Source of the DNA: Thermothielavioides terrestris NRRL 8126
Lineage: Eukaryota > Ascomycota > Sordariomycetes > Sordariales > Chaetomiaceae
Assembly: GCF_000226115.1 (NCBI RefSeq)
Contig: NC_016458.1
Coordinates: forward strand, 3,630,001 to 3,694,000
Direction of reading: 5' to 3'
Length of the DNA stretch: 64,000 bases
The notes under the pieces were generated by a model. That model was not told where the DNA came from and made no database searches. It saw only the letters and a program-made list of their open reading frames with translations. Position 1 is the first letter of the stretch, and each line of letters opens with the position of its first letter. The translations under genes and the position numbers were made by a program. This document shows, one piece after another, positions 32,246-43,768 of this stretch.

Positions 32246-33274
32246 TGTTTTCTACCTCGGAGGCTTGGATATTGCTCGTTCTCCCGTGAGTGAATGATGT
32301 TGATGTATGGCCGAGGTCAACTCGAAGAAATCTGGGTATCCTTGGTACCTAGAGCGCGCGTGTGGTGGAAAGGAACGAGAGGGCGGCTGCTTCAACCGGG
32401 AAACGCCTCTGATGATTTAAATAAAACACAATCAAAAAAGGTCGATGAAGAACGAGAACATGTCACAGCGCGGGAACACAAAGAAGTAGCACAAGCAGTT
32501 TGAGGAGAATGTACATATATATACCAGTATGCACCGATTACTGCCTGCCAGCAATTACAAAGGACCCGCGCGGCAGATTCCAACCGTACCCCTGACCTGG
32601 ACAAGGTGGCAAACGGCTCCCTCCAGGCCATTCTTTTCACCCCTTGTGCCTCGTTGGTTGGTTTCCTTCTTTGAGGAGATCCCGTGGAACACAACCCAGC
32701 AAGCTGGTGAAAGCGTTTCGAAACGCGCCCCCTGCAGTGAGGTTGTTCTGGGGTCCAGGAAAGGCGCTCGCTGACTGGCTCCAACTATGTTGGCCCCTGG
32801 GGTGCATCTTGCCGCTGGCCACTCAGCGGGCCGAAACGGCGGCCCACTGGCGCAGGCTGCGGCAAAACGCAGGGCACAGCATGCAAACAACATGCCCAAT
32901 GGATCAGATCAGTGATCAGCATCACAAGCCGAGCCAGAGGCACAGCCAAAAAGAACCTCCAGCTCCTCCAGCGTGCACCCCGTGATCTCGAGCACCCAGA
33001 ACCAACCTCCACTACAGCTTGCTGCACATTGAATCCATGATGGAGCGGCATGGCAGTGCCACGCACAACGTCAAAGATGCACGTGTGGATTAGAACAGGT
33101 AGGTAACTAACGTACAATGATTAGTTGTATGTACTGCACAATGTTAGATGTTAAAAGAGCTCCATAAACAGACATCACTCCTTGCCTTTATGCACGGCCC
33201 CACGAGGAAAACTGCGGGTCAGCGGCAAATAGACAACCAAGTTATGCTTCTTTTCGCAGACTGACACAACGCCA
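32246..33274. other. Intergenic
   Basis: Promoter of the secreted protein and 3' flank of the large F-box gene. No gene seen. Confidence 0.6.
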
Positions 33275-36200
33275 TCAAGCGGCTGGGAACCGCGGGTCAT
33301 ACTCCTCGTAGTATGCCGAATCAGCGCCCCGGTCAGTTGGCCAAGACCCGGCCGCCGGTCTGGCCTGAACCGCTTCTCGGGGCAGACTCGATCGAGAAAC
33401 AGGAGCGTAGCCAGGCTCGGCAGCAGCACCGGAAACAATGTCGCGGTGCACCCTCCTCTCGTCGTAAACGTAGCGTGCATCTGGGAGGCGCCGTACCGGC
33501 CGCCGGATGTAGTATTCCCCGTGCTCGTCGATGACCTGGACGATCTCATACGCTTCGATAGGCGGACGCGGCGGCATGCGCATATCCTCGTGATGCCGGT
33601 AGTACTCAGTCTCTGCCGTTACTGTGCCGTGGCTGCGACTGTTTGCCCGTGGATCCGGCAGGCCGAACCGCCGTTCTTCAGAGCGTAGAAGGTGTGGTTC
33701 GCTGAACTCGGCATGATGAGTTCGCCCGGGGCTGTACGCTTCGTGCCGGACGCCCCCTGGGGCCGGTCCGGAATAGTAGGTCACGTCTACTTGCCGCCCA
33801 GACGAATTGCTGCCTTCGACTCTCAGCCAATCCGCCCGATACTGGGGCTGTCGACCAGGAGACCTAGCCCGGCCTGCTCTGTCACCAAGTTGAGCGTACG
33901 ATTCGGTGTCGTATTGTGCCGCAGAGACGTGCCGGTAAGTTGGCAACTCGGCGCTTGATCGCCCCTGCTGGACCTGAAACTGGGGTAACCGCCGTTGCTC
34001 GAGGCGCGACTCCAACGCTGCCATGATATTGGACCCCTGGTCCGCGTTCACAGGGGGCACTTGTTCTCTTGGCTCAAGCCGCTGAGATGACTCACTGTTC
34101 GGCTGCTCTGAAGCCTGATCCAGAGAGGGGCCCACCGTTCCCGGCCGTTCCGGGTTGGAACCAGGCAAACGCACGGCCGTAGTCACTCCCGGATACGCTG
34201 TGCGCATGGCACGCGCATCCTGCCCTTCGCGCAGTCTGCTCTCATCAACCGTCGTGGACTCTCCTCGGCCGAACACTCGGTCGCCCCGGCCACCCGTGTC
34301 TTCGAGGCTTCCCCAATTATCATTGCCGGTCGCCTTTGCATGATCTCCGCAGCCGTCCTGACCATGAACTGGTCTCGACTGTCGCGACGAATGTCCGCCC
34401 TTCTCGTTGCCAGCCGAAGAATGGCCATTGTCCGACATCGCCCCGGGTGTCGCAATGAGGGAAGATTGTGCCGAGCTACGATGATCGACACCCATGGATT
34501 TTGAGACAGTGGAGGACTCGTCCTTGTTCGCCGATGAAGTGGGATTCCCATTGCTTGTGCTCGACGCGTCGCGGGCAGTGGCCGGCATGGACTGGCAGCC
34601 TTCGGCGGCGCTCCGTGGAGGCTCAAGGGCTTGTTGTTGCTCTGGAAGCTCCTTTGCCGTCGTAGAAACGGGTCGCGGTGTAAAGGCTGACGGAATAGCT
34701 GCTGCTAGCAGTGCCCTTTGGGCCTTGCTGATAGAAGAAGCGAGATGGGACAGCACCGTGAGGTCAGGGAGCAGCACCATGTCCAGCACCCAGTCCAGCG
34801 GCGCAGGCGTCGTCTGCGCTGGTTCAACGTGCTTGGACTGGAAGTGATTCGCCAGCTGCGGCAGGGAAAAGCGTTTCCGATCCTGCTCTACCGTATTTGC
34901 ATTACCGAGCCCTAGATGGCAGGCCTTGCAAACGAGTCCGTTGACGTTGCGGACGGGCCGCATCTCCTTGTTGTTGGACAGACCATCAATGAACATAGTC
35001 AGCGGCGGCGTTTCGTAGAACCTCGACCTGAATCTCTTGACCAAATGGTGGATAGTCACGAAAACCCTCACGCTTCCGGGGAGATCCTTGATATCGCCCA
35101 GCGCCCGCCAGACCTCGCGGGAGTTGCGGGCAATGTCCTCTACCTTGGTTTGATAGGGATCGGGGAAAGCCGAGGGCTGGGACGGAGCGTACGAGTCACC
35201 AGTACTACCTGGTTGGTAAGTCCCATATTGATGATTGTAGTGTCCACCTGGAGGGGGGATAAAACTCTGCGCCGGCTCAGCAGTTGCTCCGGGATATGGC
35301 ATGACCGGAGGCTGATAAGGAGGGTAGGCGGTCGGCGGCGGCGGCGGGTACGATGGCTGTTGATCGTAGCCGGGCTGCGGTGGGAAGTGGGGGGCAATTG
35401 GGGACGGTTGGTAAGGTTGCGGCGGATGGGGTGGTTGTTGATAGTAGTCATTGTTTGTCTGCGTAGCGTATCCATACCCCATCGCAGGTGGGTAGGCGGC
35501 CGGCGGCGCAGGCATTGTCCCTTGTTGGGGCGGGTAGTTGTAACCTGCGAACGGAGGCGCACCTCCGTTGACGGCATATCCGCTCCGGGCATGCGGGTTG
35601 AACGTGGCCTTGGGAGGCCGCGCTGTGGCGCTGAAGGGAGGGCGCGCCGGCCACTCAGCTCTCCAGTGGACGACAATGCTTCCCAAGCTGAGAGCATTGG
35701 TATGTTTTGCTGCGTAATGCTGGATGACCCCCTCGAATCCGAACTGCTTGAAGTTCCCCACGCAGCCACTGCAATAAAAGAGTTCCTTGCGAAAAGGCTC
35801 GGTGTGGGGTTTGATCTTGGTGTCAAATATCCACTTCATGTTCTCCAGAGTCAGTTTTTGGGTGAACGGCCCTTCCGGGGGGTCCGTGGTAGGCTTCCTG
35901 CCGGCTGCCCTCGCCGCAGCGGCCTCCTTTGCGACTTCGGCGTAAAACCGAGCACGAACCTGGAGCAGAGCATCGACGGCGAAGCGGGAACAGTTCTCTC
36001 TTGTGACCTTCTTGCCCTTACCCCAGCTGTCTCGGATTACGTCGTCCGCAAACCCAGCGATTTTAGCGCGCAACGGAGCCTGCGCCTCCTCCCAAGCCTT
36101 ATCAATGCGGTCTCGAGCCTCCATCGTGGTAGCCAGAGTTACCTCGAGACGCCGTTGTTCCCGGCGGTCCTGTTTTGGCTCGGATTTGGCTGCGAGCTCG

Positions 36201-37664
36201 CCGTCCCGGAGCTTCTCGGCATCTGCTCGCTGCGCCAACAACCTAGGTTTGAGCCGTTCCCAGGCGTCGTCGTCGAACCGGGCAACGATCTGTGTGGCGG
36301 CTTGAAAAGAAGGGATGTGGCGAAGGACGTCTGCTGTCAAGGGCGGGTCCAACAGCAGAGCCCGTCGCTCGATTTCCGCTCGCCTGGCAGCTTTCAGCTC
36401 CACAATCTCTTCGGCAGTCCGCTCGTGGCGCCCGAGGGGTAGTGACTGGCGCAGGCTGGGCGGAGGAAGGGATCCATCGGTCGTTAACTTTTGGGGCTGA
36501 GGGAGGGGGACCTTTCTCGCATATCCGGGATACAGCTGCGAACACATCTTCGCAGTACCTCCCGATAGTTCCCACTTCTCCCACTTTGATGCATCGTGCT
36601 GCAGGGCGCTGCCTCGGCCGTCCAGACCCTTTAGCCACTCACCCACTGTCCCTTGGCCCATGTCCCTGACCTGGGCAAACTCCTCCTCGAGAGCTTTGAC
36701 GTCTGAGGAAGAAAACCATTTGGTAACGGGGGAGCTGGGCGGGAGCTGACCTTGCTCAAGCGTAGTAGCCGAAAAAACATCGAGATCCTGAGTGATGAAG
36801 ACGAAGGGTAGGGCGGGGATAACAGCGGATGGCAGGGAAGAAGATATGAGTAAATCGATGTCCTATAGATAGGATCAGACGGCCGCGCCTAACTCCTCGG
36901 CCCTCGAGAATTTTACGCACCTTGATGGACGACTTTAGAAGACAGGACCCGCACAGGCGGCTGCCGAATGTCCAGATGGCGGTGACCCCCTCTGGACCGG
37001 GGCCGGGATGGCGGGGGTCCGGGCGGCCGGATCTCTCCCGAGCGTCCAGCTTGCCACACGCCTGACACCTCGGGGAGCATGCGAGGCGCCACATGTCGAG
37101 CTCGGTCTTTGACCGGAGCGGGGCGGGCATATGAGACCAAAACAACCGCCTCGAAGCCTGCCAGATGGCATTGGGCTCCATGGGCTCTAGGACGCCCCGG
37201 GTTGCAGAGCCGGGAACATCTCTTGGTGACGACGAGGCGGGATCAAGATAAAGATTGAACAACTTGTTGACAGCCAACAGCTTGCCCAACGATTTGGGCG
37301 GACAGAAAGTGAAGATATGGTGCCAGATCTCAGGAGGCAAGAGAGACCTGTCCAGGCTCGGCGAGCTGCCGGCTGCCGTCCATGGCTGGGCACTGTGGTC
37401 CCTGGCCAACCTGGTCTTCTTGAGAGGCGTTTGGGAACCTGCCGCCCCGGGAAGGCCGGCTTCCGCGTCAGGATCGCGCAGCCTCCGCTTCATTCCAAGG
37501 ATGGACGAGCCACTTGCGGCTCGAGATCCATTGAGTGGTGCATCAGGTGTCGTGTGCTCGTCGTCCAGGGCCATGCGCGATGCCTCAGGTCCCGCAGCAA
37601 GGTCAGCGACGTCAGCCGGCATATCTCCATCCGCCACGCGGCTCAAACCGGGGATTTGAGCCAT
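33275..37664 (-). CDS. Large F-box protein with two C2H2-like zinc-finger modules
   Basis: Model: exon 1 37664-36921, intron 36920-36863 (GTGCGT...TCTATAG), exon 2 36862-33275; 1443 residues. The N-terminal part is disordered and basic (GMKRRLRDPDAEAG). An F-box follows near residue 100 (SLLPPEIWHHIFTFCPPKSLGKLLAVNKLF), then a Cys-rich segment CSPRCQACGKLDARERSGRP and IWTFGSRLCGSCLLKSSIK. Across the intron the frame continues as DIDLLISSSLPS to KALEEEFAQVRDMGQG. A charged helical region follows (400-520). There are two zinc-finger-like modules, one at CSGCVGNF...HYAAKH and one at CKACHLGL...HFQSKH, each C-x2-C then H-x4-H. They are separated by a long Pro/Gln/Tyr-rich tract. The last 500 residues are Ser/Arg/Pro-rich. 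Probably an SCF adaptor or nuclear protein; function unknown. Confidence 0.82.
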
Positions 37665-38929
37665 CACACAGAGAAGGCGACAGCAATGAACGAGAGAACC
37701 GGGGAGAAGAAAACGTCAGCAGGAAGGGCTGCTGCACCAGCGGACTGAACAGAGCAGCAGCTGGTGCCTCGGGAGGAGGGGGACTGGACAACACTTGTCA
37801 AGGGAAAAGTAGGTAGTGAAGGTAGGGAAGAGCGTGCAATGGACAACGGCCGGAGATGCAACCGTTGTCCGCCAAGGAGTTCCTATCCTTGGGTATCGTG
37901 TTGGAGCCGACAAGAGCCTAGGATAACCTGGTCTCTAGCATCCAACGTATGCCAAAACGTGAGAAGGAAGTTCTACCAGTCAGCTGCGCGCCCAAGAAGT
38001 CGCAGCATCTTGAGATGCGGCGTTGCCTGTGGCCGTGCTGGACGAACAGATCCTTCAGTTGCAAGGTTCGCGGGACACAAAGGTGAGCAAGCACTCCAAG
38101 CCCAAGGAGCCTTCTGGCGCGACGGTAGGCAAGCCAGTATTGGCGTGGGATCGCGCGGAGACCAACGTCGAGTGGGAAAGCTAGAGACGGTAAGAGCGTG
38201 TTTCGTTTTTGTCGTAGAGGATTGCAGTGAAAGTGTCGAATCGAGTTGTCGACTGGCAATTTTTCTGAATGGTTCGTCCGGTGACACGCGTTTCTTCTGC
38301 ATTTGATCGCGGAAGCCACCAGCAGCAGCGAAGGGCTTGCAGGGGTGTCATCAACTACCTACCTTATTACTAATTAGGCTAAGATCCACTCGGCGCCTCC
38401 CGCATTGTGCACTTGCAAGTGCAACTGACCAACTCCGTCTGCGTCGAGTCGCAAGTGCATAGCGGAAACCGATGCTACGCATGCAATGCACAGAAGTGCA
38501 CGTCCTGTAATGCATGCATCGCAGCTGTTGGGTAACGGAGGATTGGATTGGCTGCTATGTACGTGAATATTTTATCGAGGGGAGGAGGCATAACCACCAC
38601 TCCATCTCGTTCCAGCGCATCGCCGCGGACAGACGCAACGATTCCCTTGCCCTGCCCTGCCCTGCTTGGGCCCTCTCCTTTCTTCCTGTACTATGCAATG
38701 TTGGCTCCGCTGAAGCTCTCGAAACAAGGTTCTGTCTAACGGACATGCTCTGCGAAACCCAAAATCCCAAACTAAACTTTGTCAGTGTACATACATTGAT
38801 CGGTGCCCAACCCGGCACGCAATCGTTGCCTCGAGTGACAGGCAATATGAAGTACAGCAATACAGTCGTGTGGAGGGCGCATCTTGGTTCCCGATGCATC
38901 ATCCACATTGGCCAAGCGGCCATGCCGAT
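37665..38929. other. Intergenic with palindrome cluster
   Basis: Promoter of the F-box/zinc-finger gene and 3' flank of DNM1. A cluster of TGCA-type palindromes is at 38406-38522 (see separate entry). No gene. Confidence 0.6.
38408..38423. repeat. Perfect 16-bp palindrome TGCACTTGCAAGTGCA
   Basis: A perfect inverted repeat. A half copy GCAAGTGCA follows at about 38451-38459, and further TGCATGC/GTGCAC palindromes lie to 38522. It could be a dimeric regulator site or hairpin; no known factor assigned. Confidence 0.7.
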
Positions 38930-41548
38930 CTAGACGACCTCGCCGATGATCTTGGCAGCCTCTCGGTATGTCTGGAGCAGCTTCTCGCACTTTTCGCGCT
39001 CCTTCTTGACCGCATCATCCTCGTAGAGAAGTTCCTCGAAGAGCGATTCCTTGTATAGCTCGCTGACGAGCCGGTTCTGCACCACGTCCTTGCAATGGTT
39101 GACCAGCAGGTGCATGATCGCCTTGGGTACCTGGTCTGCGATGCTCTCCCGCACAATGTTGAAGTAAGAGCTGATCAACGCCCGGATCAGCTCCGTCTCC
39201 ATGGCCTCACGGTCCGTCAAGGCAGGTTCGCCATTGTTACCCTACGGGATCAGGTGGTTAGTCCCTCGTAGAGCTTCAGGGCTGGAAAACGAGCGGCGGG
39301 ATGCCAGTCTACTTACCAAGTCGCCTCCCTTCGAGCCCTGGGTGAAATCCAAGGCCTCATCAGGCCGCAGAGACTGGATTGGGGACCGCAGAGCCTTCTC
39401 TTCCGGCCGCCGCATGCTCTGGCTGAATGTCGGCTCCACGGATTGGCTCACATGACGGCCAATGTTCGCGTTGGGCGGCGCGGCTCCGGGCGCCATGGCA
39501 CCGTCCTTGCCGAAAAAGTAGTTGAGGAACGTATCCTTGGCATTGCCCAGAGCTTGTCCGTTAAATCGTGAAGGGGACGAGGAGCGGGCCCCATTGAGTG
39601 CCGCAGCGATGCCGCCGGCAGCCGTGTCATGGACGGCCGGCGAGAGGCTGCGCGAGCCCTTCCCGGGCGCCTTGCGCACTACGACGGTCTCCGTCTTCTC
39701 CGCCGCGGCGTTTTCCTCCCCCTCGTCGCCTGGGGTGTCCGTGCCGTTGGCACCGAGCTCCTTCATCCGCCTCCGCTCGCGCCGCTCCCGCTCCTCCTGG
39801 ATCAAGCGCTTCCTTTCCCTCTCCTGCTTGTTGGTCACGACCTGGCTCATGGCAGCGGCAGCGCCGAGGAAATTGGGGTGGTTGGTGTTGATATAGGCTC
39901 GCTGGATGGCTATCAGAGACTCGACATACGCCGACGCGGGGCCAAGACGTTCCCGCAAAAGGTCAGAAACCACCTCGATGAGCTTGGCCTGCAACCTTGG
40001 AAACCGGGAGAGCTCAGTGGACCCGCAAGTGTGGCAGATCTTGATGAGCTCCTCGTAAACCAGCTCGACACAACGCTGGCTCGGCACCTCGAGAAGCTTG
40101 ATCTGGGGCTTGACGAGCAAATCAAAAGCCATCTCGGGCACGAAGAGACTCGGGCGCGGACCGGTGGAGTTGCGGATCGCCGTCCGGATGTCGAGAGCCG
40201 ACAGGTTCGAAGTGGGGTCAATCGACTCCAGCGAGCTCCCAAAGACCGAGTTGAAGATGTAGTAGATGCGAGCGCCGCCGCAGAGCTCTTTTGTCGAGAT
40301 GTCTGTTGAAGTGCCGTCGATCGACGATATAAAGGACGTCGCAAAGCGCGTCATGAGTTGCAAGATAAGGGAGCCCCGGTGCTCCTTCCCGCTGAAGTGC
40401 ATGTCGCCGTAGCTGGCGAGCTCCTGTTGGGTCTGCCCCATGAGAGTATTTAACCGGGCTTTGATGTCCGGGAGACGATCCCGGATGTGGGCCATCAGCG
40501 TGGTGTTGAGGGTCTTGGCGAGGAATTGCGTGCCACAGCGGGCAGCGATGTTCCTGTAGGCAGGATGATGTCTGAAAAACTCGGCCTCGGACTTCAGAGC
40601 CTCCTCCATCGGCTTGTTCCCCTGAATATCCTGCTGCGACCGGTTCACCACTCCGATCCAGCCGAGCTTCAACGGGTAAACGCGGCCTGACAGGATATCG
40701 AGTGCGTTGGTGCCGTGGTCCATCAAGTCGACTTTTGTGAGCACGCCAATGGTTCTTCGTCCCAGGGGATCGACATGGCGGGCGAGCTTCAGCGCCTCCG
40801 AGTTGACAATGTCGACATTTGCCGGCGATACAGCCAGAATGATGCTGTTCGGTTTGGCGATGTACTCGGATATTAGGTTTCGTGTCTGCTTCTCAATGTC
40901 TGTGGGTTGGTCTCCAATGGGCACCTGCAGCGCTCTGGTCAGTTCAGACAGAGCCAGGCACAACTAAGGCACACCGGGAGATCCGACCTTTGTCAGTCCC
41001 GGCAGGTCAACCAGGGTGAGGTTAAGGACGTGTGGCGAGAAGATTTTCAGGTTGATGGGCTGGCGATTGATACCCTTGTTGTTCCCAGCGACTCTGGCGG
41101 TCTCGTTCTCGATTTCCCGCTTGACATCGCTAAAGTCGTTGAATCGTCGGTTGGGGATGTGGTGAAACTCGGCCCACTCATTCCGGGCAGCCTGGGTGGG
41201 ATTTCTATAGCCCACGTTGGCATTATCATCGCCTTCGTCATTGGGGACGTTGATGAGTTGGAGGATAAGGGGCCTCCGAGTGACAATGCCGCTGCCGCGG
41301 GGTAGGAAATCTCGGCCAACAATATTCTCGAGCACCGAAGACTTGCCCGCCGACTGGGACCCGACGACAACCTGCAAAGCGCAAACGAAACACCGTTAGT
41401 GCCGGGTAAACGCGGAAAGAGGATGGCAGCAGGGTGCGCCTGGCCGTACAATTTGCGGCAGATCTAGGGAGTCATTGCCGATGGTGTTGAACACAAGATC
41501 TTGGAGCTTGTTGACGGTCGCCAGCAAGTCATCGCCGAGTGCAGCCAT
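38930..41548 (-). CDS. DNM1: Dynamin-related GTPase of mitochondrial/peroxisomal fission
   Basis: Oligomerises on mitochondria and peroxisomes and constricts them on GTP hydrolysis. Model: exon 1 41548-41450, intron 41449-41372, exon 2 41371-40988, intron 40987-40925 (branch CTGAC), exon 3 40924-39317, intron 39316-39242 (branch CTAAC), exon 4 39241-38930; 800 residues. The N-terminus [20 protein letters not shown] distinguishes Dnm1 from Vps1. The GTPase G1 P-loop GSQSAGKSS (37-45) spans the region just after intron 1. G3 DLPGLTK is at the second splice site, followed by [13 protein letters not shown], and G4 is TKVDLMD. The middle domain ends [12 protein letters not shown] variable basic/acidic B-insert ([15 protein letters not shown] to about residue 690) precedes the C-terminal GTPase effector domain ([27 protein letters not shown]). 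Confidence 0.95.
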
Positions 41549-42456
41549 GGCTGCGGCTGTGCAACGAGGAAGAGATGATCTAAAGCAACGTCGATCGGTG
41601 ACGGGAAGGGGCAACGAGACGCGACGAGATGAGCCGACAGTGGGTGTCGCCGGGCGAATGTTCGGCCTCAAACAGCCTTTCTGGAGGTCGACGCGACAAG
41701 AAGCCAGGGGCGACGGCAGATGGCTGGCCGTAGGCTGGTCGTAGGCTGGTCGGATGTACGGAGTAGCCCTGAGAAAATGACGTTGACTGACAGGAGAGCA
41801 ATTGTGGGCTGTCGGGTGGTTGACAAAGCTCTACACAGTAGGAGGCTTGACAGAACTGGATGGGCAGCGCATCGATCAAGTTCCAGGCCCTCAGACAAAG
41901 TTACACCACGAGACGGTCAAGCAGCGAAGTGAAAAGCGCGTCTCAGGCAGCCCCACCAAACCTGGAAGTGCGAGATGCGTTATGGCCTGAGGCGGCAGTT
42001 GGGTGATTGGAGAAGCTATTGTTTACCAGCACGGAGGTAAGGTAACTAGCATTACCGCTGCATGGACCTCAACTCACGTTAGTTAACTGCCAGGCGAGTT
42101 TTCCCGAGTTACCCCGTTGCGGCAGTGTAACCATGTCGGTAATGTTACCAGGTAGTTACCTACCTCGCTAGGTACCTTACAGTACCTCGCTCTGTACGGA
42201 ACACACCATGGTGATACACAAATGCTTCTAGGTAGGTAAGGTAGTGGTACTGTATGTACGGTAGTCTCCGGCAGCACAGTGCGCAACTTGGGATTCCAAC
42301 TTCCTTTCGAAGTCCGCGTTTCCCATTCACCAGCATCCACGGGGAGGCACGTCAAAGACAACCGGCAGTCAGGTGTCCTCGCATCTCGCGTTTCTCTGCT
42401 CCAGACAGCAGCGACGCCGTAGCCGAGACGGTACGGTACCAGTATAGGAGCCCAAG
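41549..42456. other. Divergent promoter region DNM1 / COX19 with TACCT cluster
   Basis: The stretch 42030-42250 is rich in GGTAAGGTAACTAG, AGGTAGTTACCTACC, TAGGTACCTTACAGTACC and TAGGTAGGTAAGG units. No gene. Confidence 0.6.
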
Positions 42457-43049
42457 ATGAGCACCTTTGGAAGCCCAGGGCCGTTGCCGTCAACGAAACC
42501 CGTTCCGTGAGTTCCCGGGTCGAGAGTGCCTGCTACGGCTCTCAGCTAACCATCTGTCTCCTGTTGAAGGCCACAGAGAGGCAGCTTTCCTCTAGACCAC
42601 GACGGCAAGTGTGCTTGTCCATCCTTGCGGCGACTGAATGTTTCGCTCATGAGTGCTGCGCATTAGGGGAGTGCAAGAATGCCATGATGTCCTACCTGGA
42701 CTGCATCAAGAAGGTCAAAGGGGTCAATGAAGACGAGTGCCGCATGCTGGCCAAGTCCTACCTTACATGCCGGATGGACCGGTACGTGGTATATTACCAG
42801 CCGCCACGCCCCTGTCTTCCATCCTCTCCGCGCGCCTCCCTCACTTCTTTCCACCAGCGGCCCCCCTTGCCCTCTTTGTTCCCGTTGTTTCTCTCCTTTT
42901 CCTTTGGCCGAGCACAAACTAACCGCTGAGCCTTCAGCAACCTCATGGCAAAGGACGATTTTAGAAATCTGGGCTTCAAGGAAGAGGCACCAGCCAAGCA
43001 GGCCGATGGCCGTGATGAGTCGGGTGTCAAAGGCGAGCTCCGGTGGTAA
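42457..43049 (+). CDS. COX19: Cytochrome c oxidase assembly protein COX19 (twin CX9C)
   Basis: Intermembrane-space copper-handling factor for cytochrome c oxidase assembly, imported by the Mia40 relay. Four exons: 42457-42506, 42570-42604, 42667-42781 and 42938-43049; 103 residues. Introns: 42507-42569 (GTGAGT, branch CTAAC), 42605-42666 (GC donor GCAAGT, acceptor ATTAG) and 42782-42937. The protein reads MSTFGSPGP...[16 protein letters not shown], with the CX9C pairs C31/C41 and C53/C63 (the [13 protein letters not shown] block). The family tail [14 protein letters not shown] is only made by splicing to the last exon. The GC-AG intron is required, because no GT donor keeps DGECK in frame. 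The coding exons are spread thinly, so single-frame reading misses the gene. Confidence 0.9.
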
Positions 43050-43768
43050 TCCTGCCAGTACGCATACCCTCTGCCGGTTGCAGATGTCCGAGGTGGTATG
43101 GGTCTCGGGCGTCGCAAGTCTTACGGAGGATCGTGTTGCTCACTACACAGCCAGATCGGCTCTGGTATGCTGGCCGGGACTTCACTCTCTAACAGTTGTA
43201 TCCCATGCAAGGATGCTGGTCCTCATCCAAGCTTCCTTCTTCCCCGCCAACCCGGCCACCAGCTGGATTGGGCGGTTTGTTATATCGCTAGCCACCAGCT
43301 TCTGCGCCAAGCAGGCCCTCTTCCAGCAGCACACAAGCGTAGACTCATTTTCGATTGCCCAACCGGCTGTCATGAAAGAGTCCTTATTTGGCAAACTTAT
43401 ATTTCCCGATCAGGTGTGTTCCTAAACCCGTTTAATCACGGCCATGCCGCGTACATACGATCGCAGGCGCCCGGGGTGGCCACTTCGAGCAGCATCCGAC
43501 TGTGGGTTGCCATCCAAACCGAGCAGTTCCAACTGCTGCAATTTCCAGCTCCTCAGAACCCATACTGATGTTACCATTAGTATGGCGGCGTGCCGCGAAC
43601 AAAGGGATTGCGTGTCTTACAGCATAAGAATGAGGCAATGTACATTGTTCCCGTGAACGCCTGGACATTGAGATATGGGTTCGCTCCCGAGGTTCTGAGA
43701 CTTAGGCCGATTACTTCGGAACTGGTGGGCGTCAGCAAGTTCCCATGGGGCTGGAGAGCGGACAGTTG
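43050..43768. other. Convergent 3' region COX19 / MFS
   Basis: No gene seen. Confidence 0.6.

Noticed and set aside
34916..36442. 508-codon plus-strand frame
   Set aside because: Antisense shadow of the F-box/zinc-finger gene, whose minus frame has clear domain sequence and conserved splice joining.
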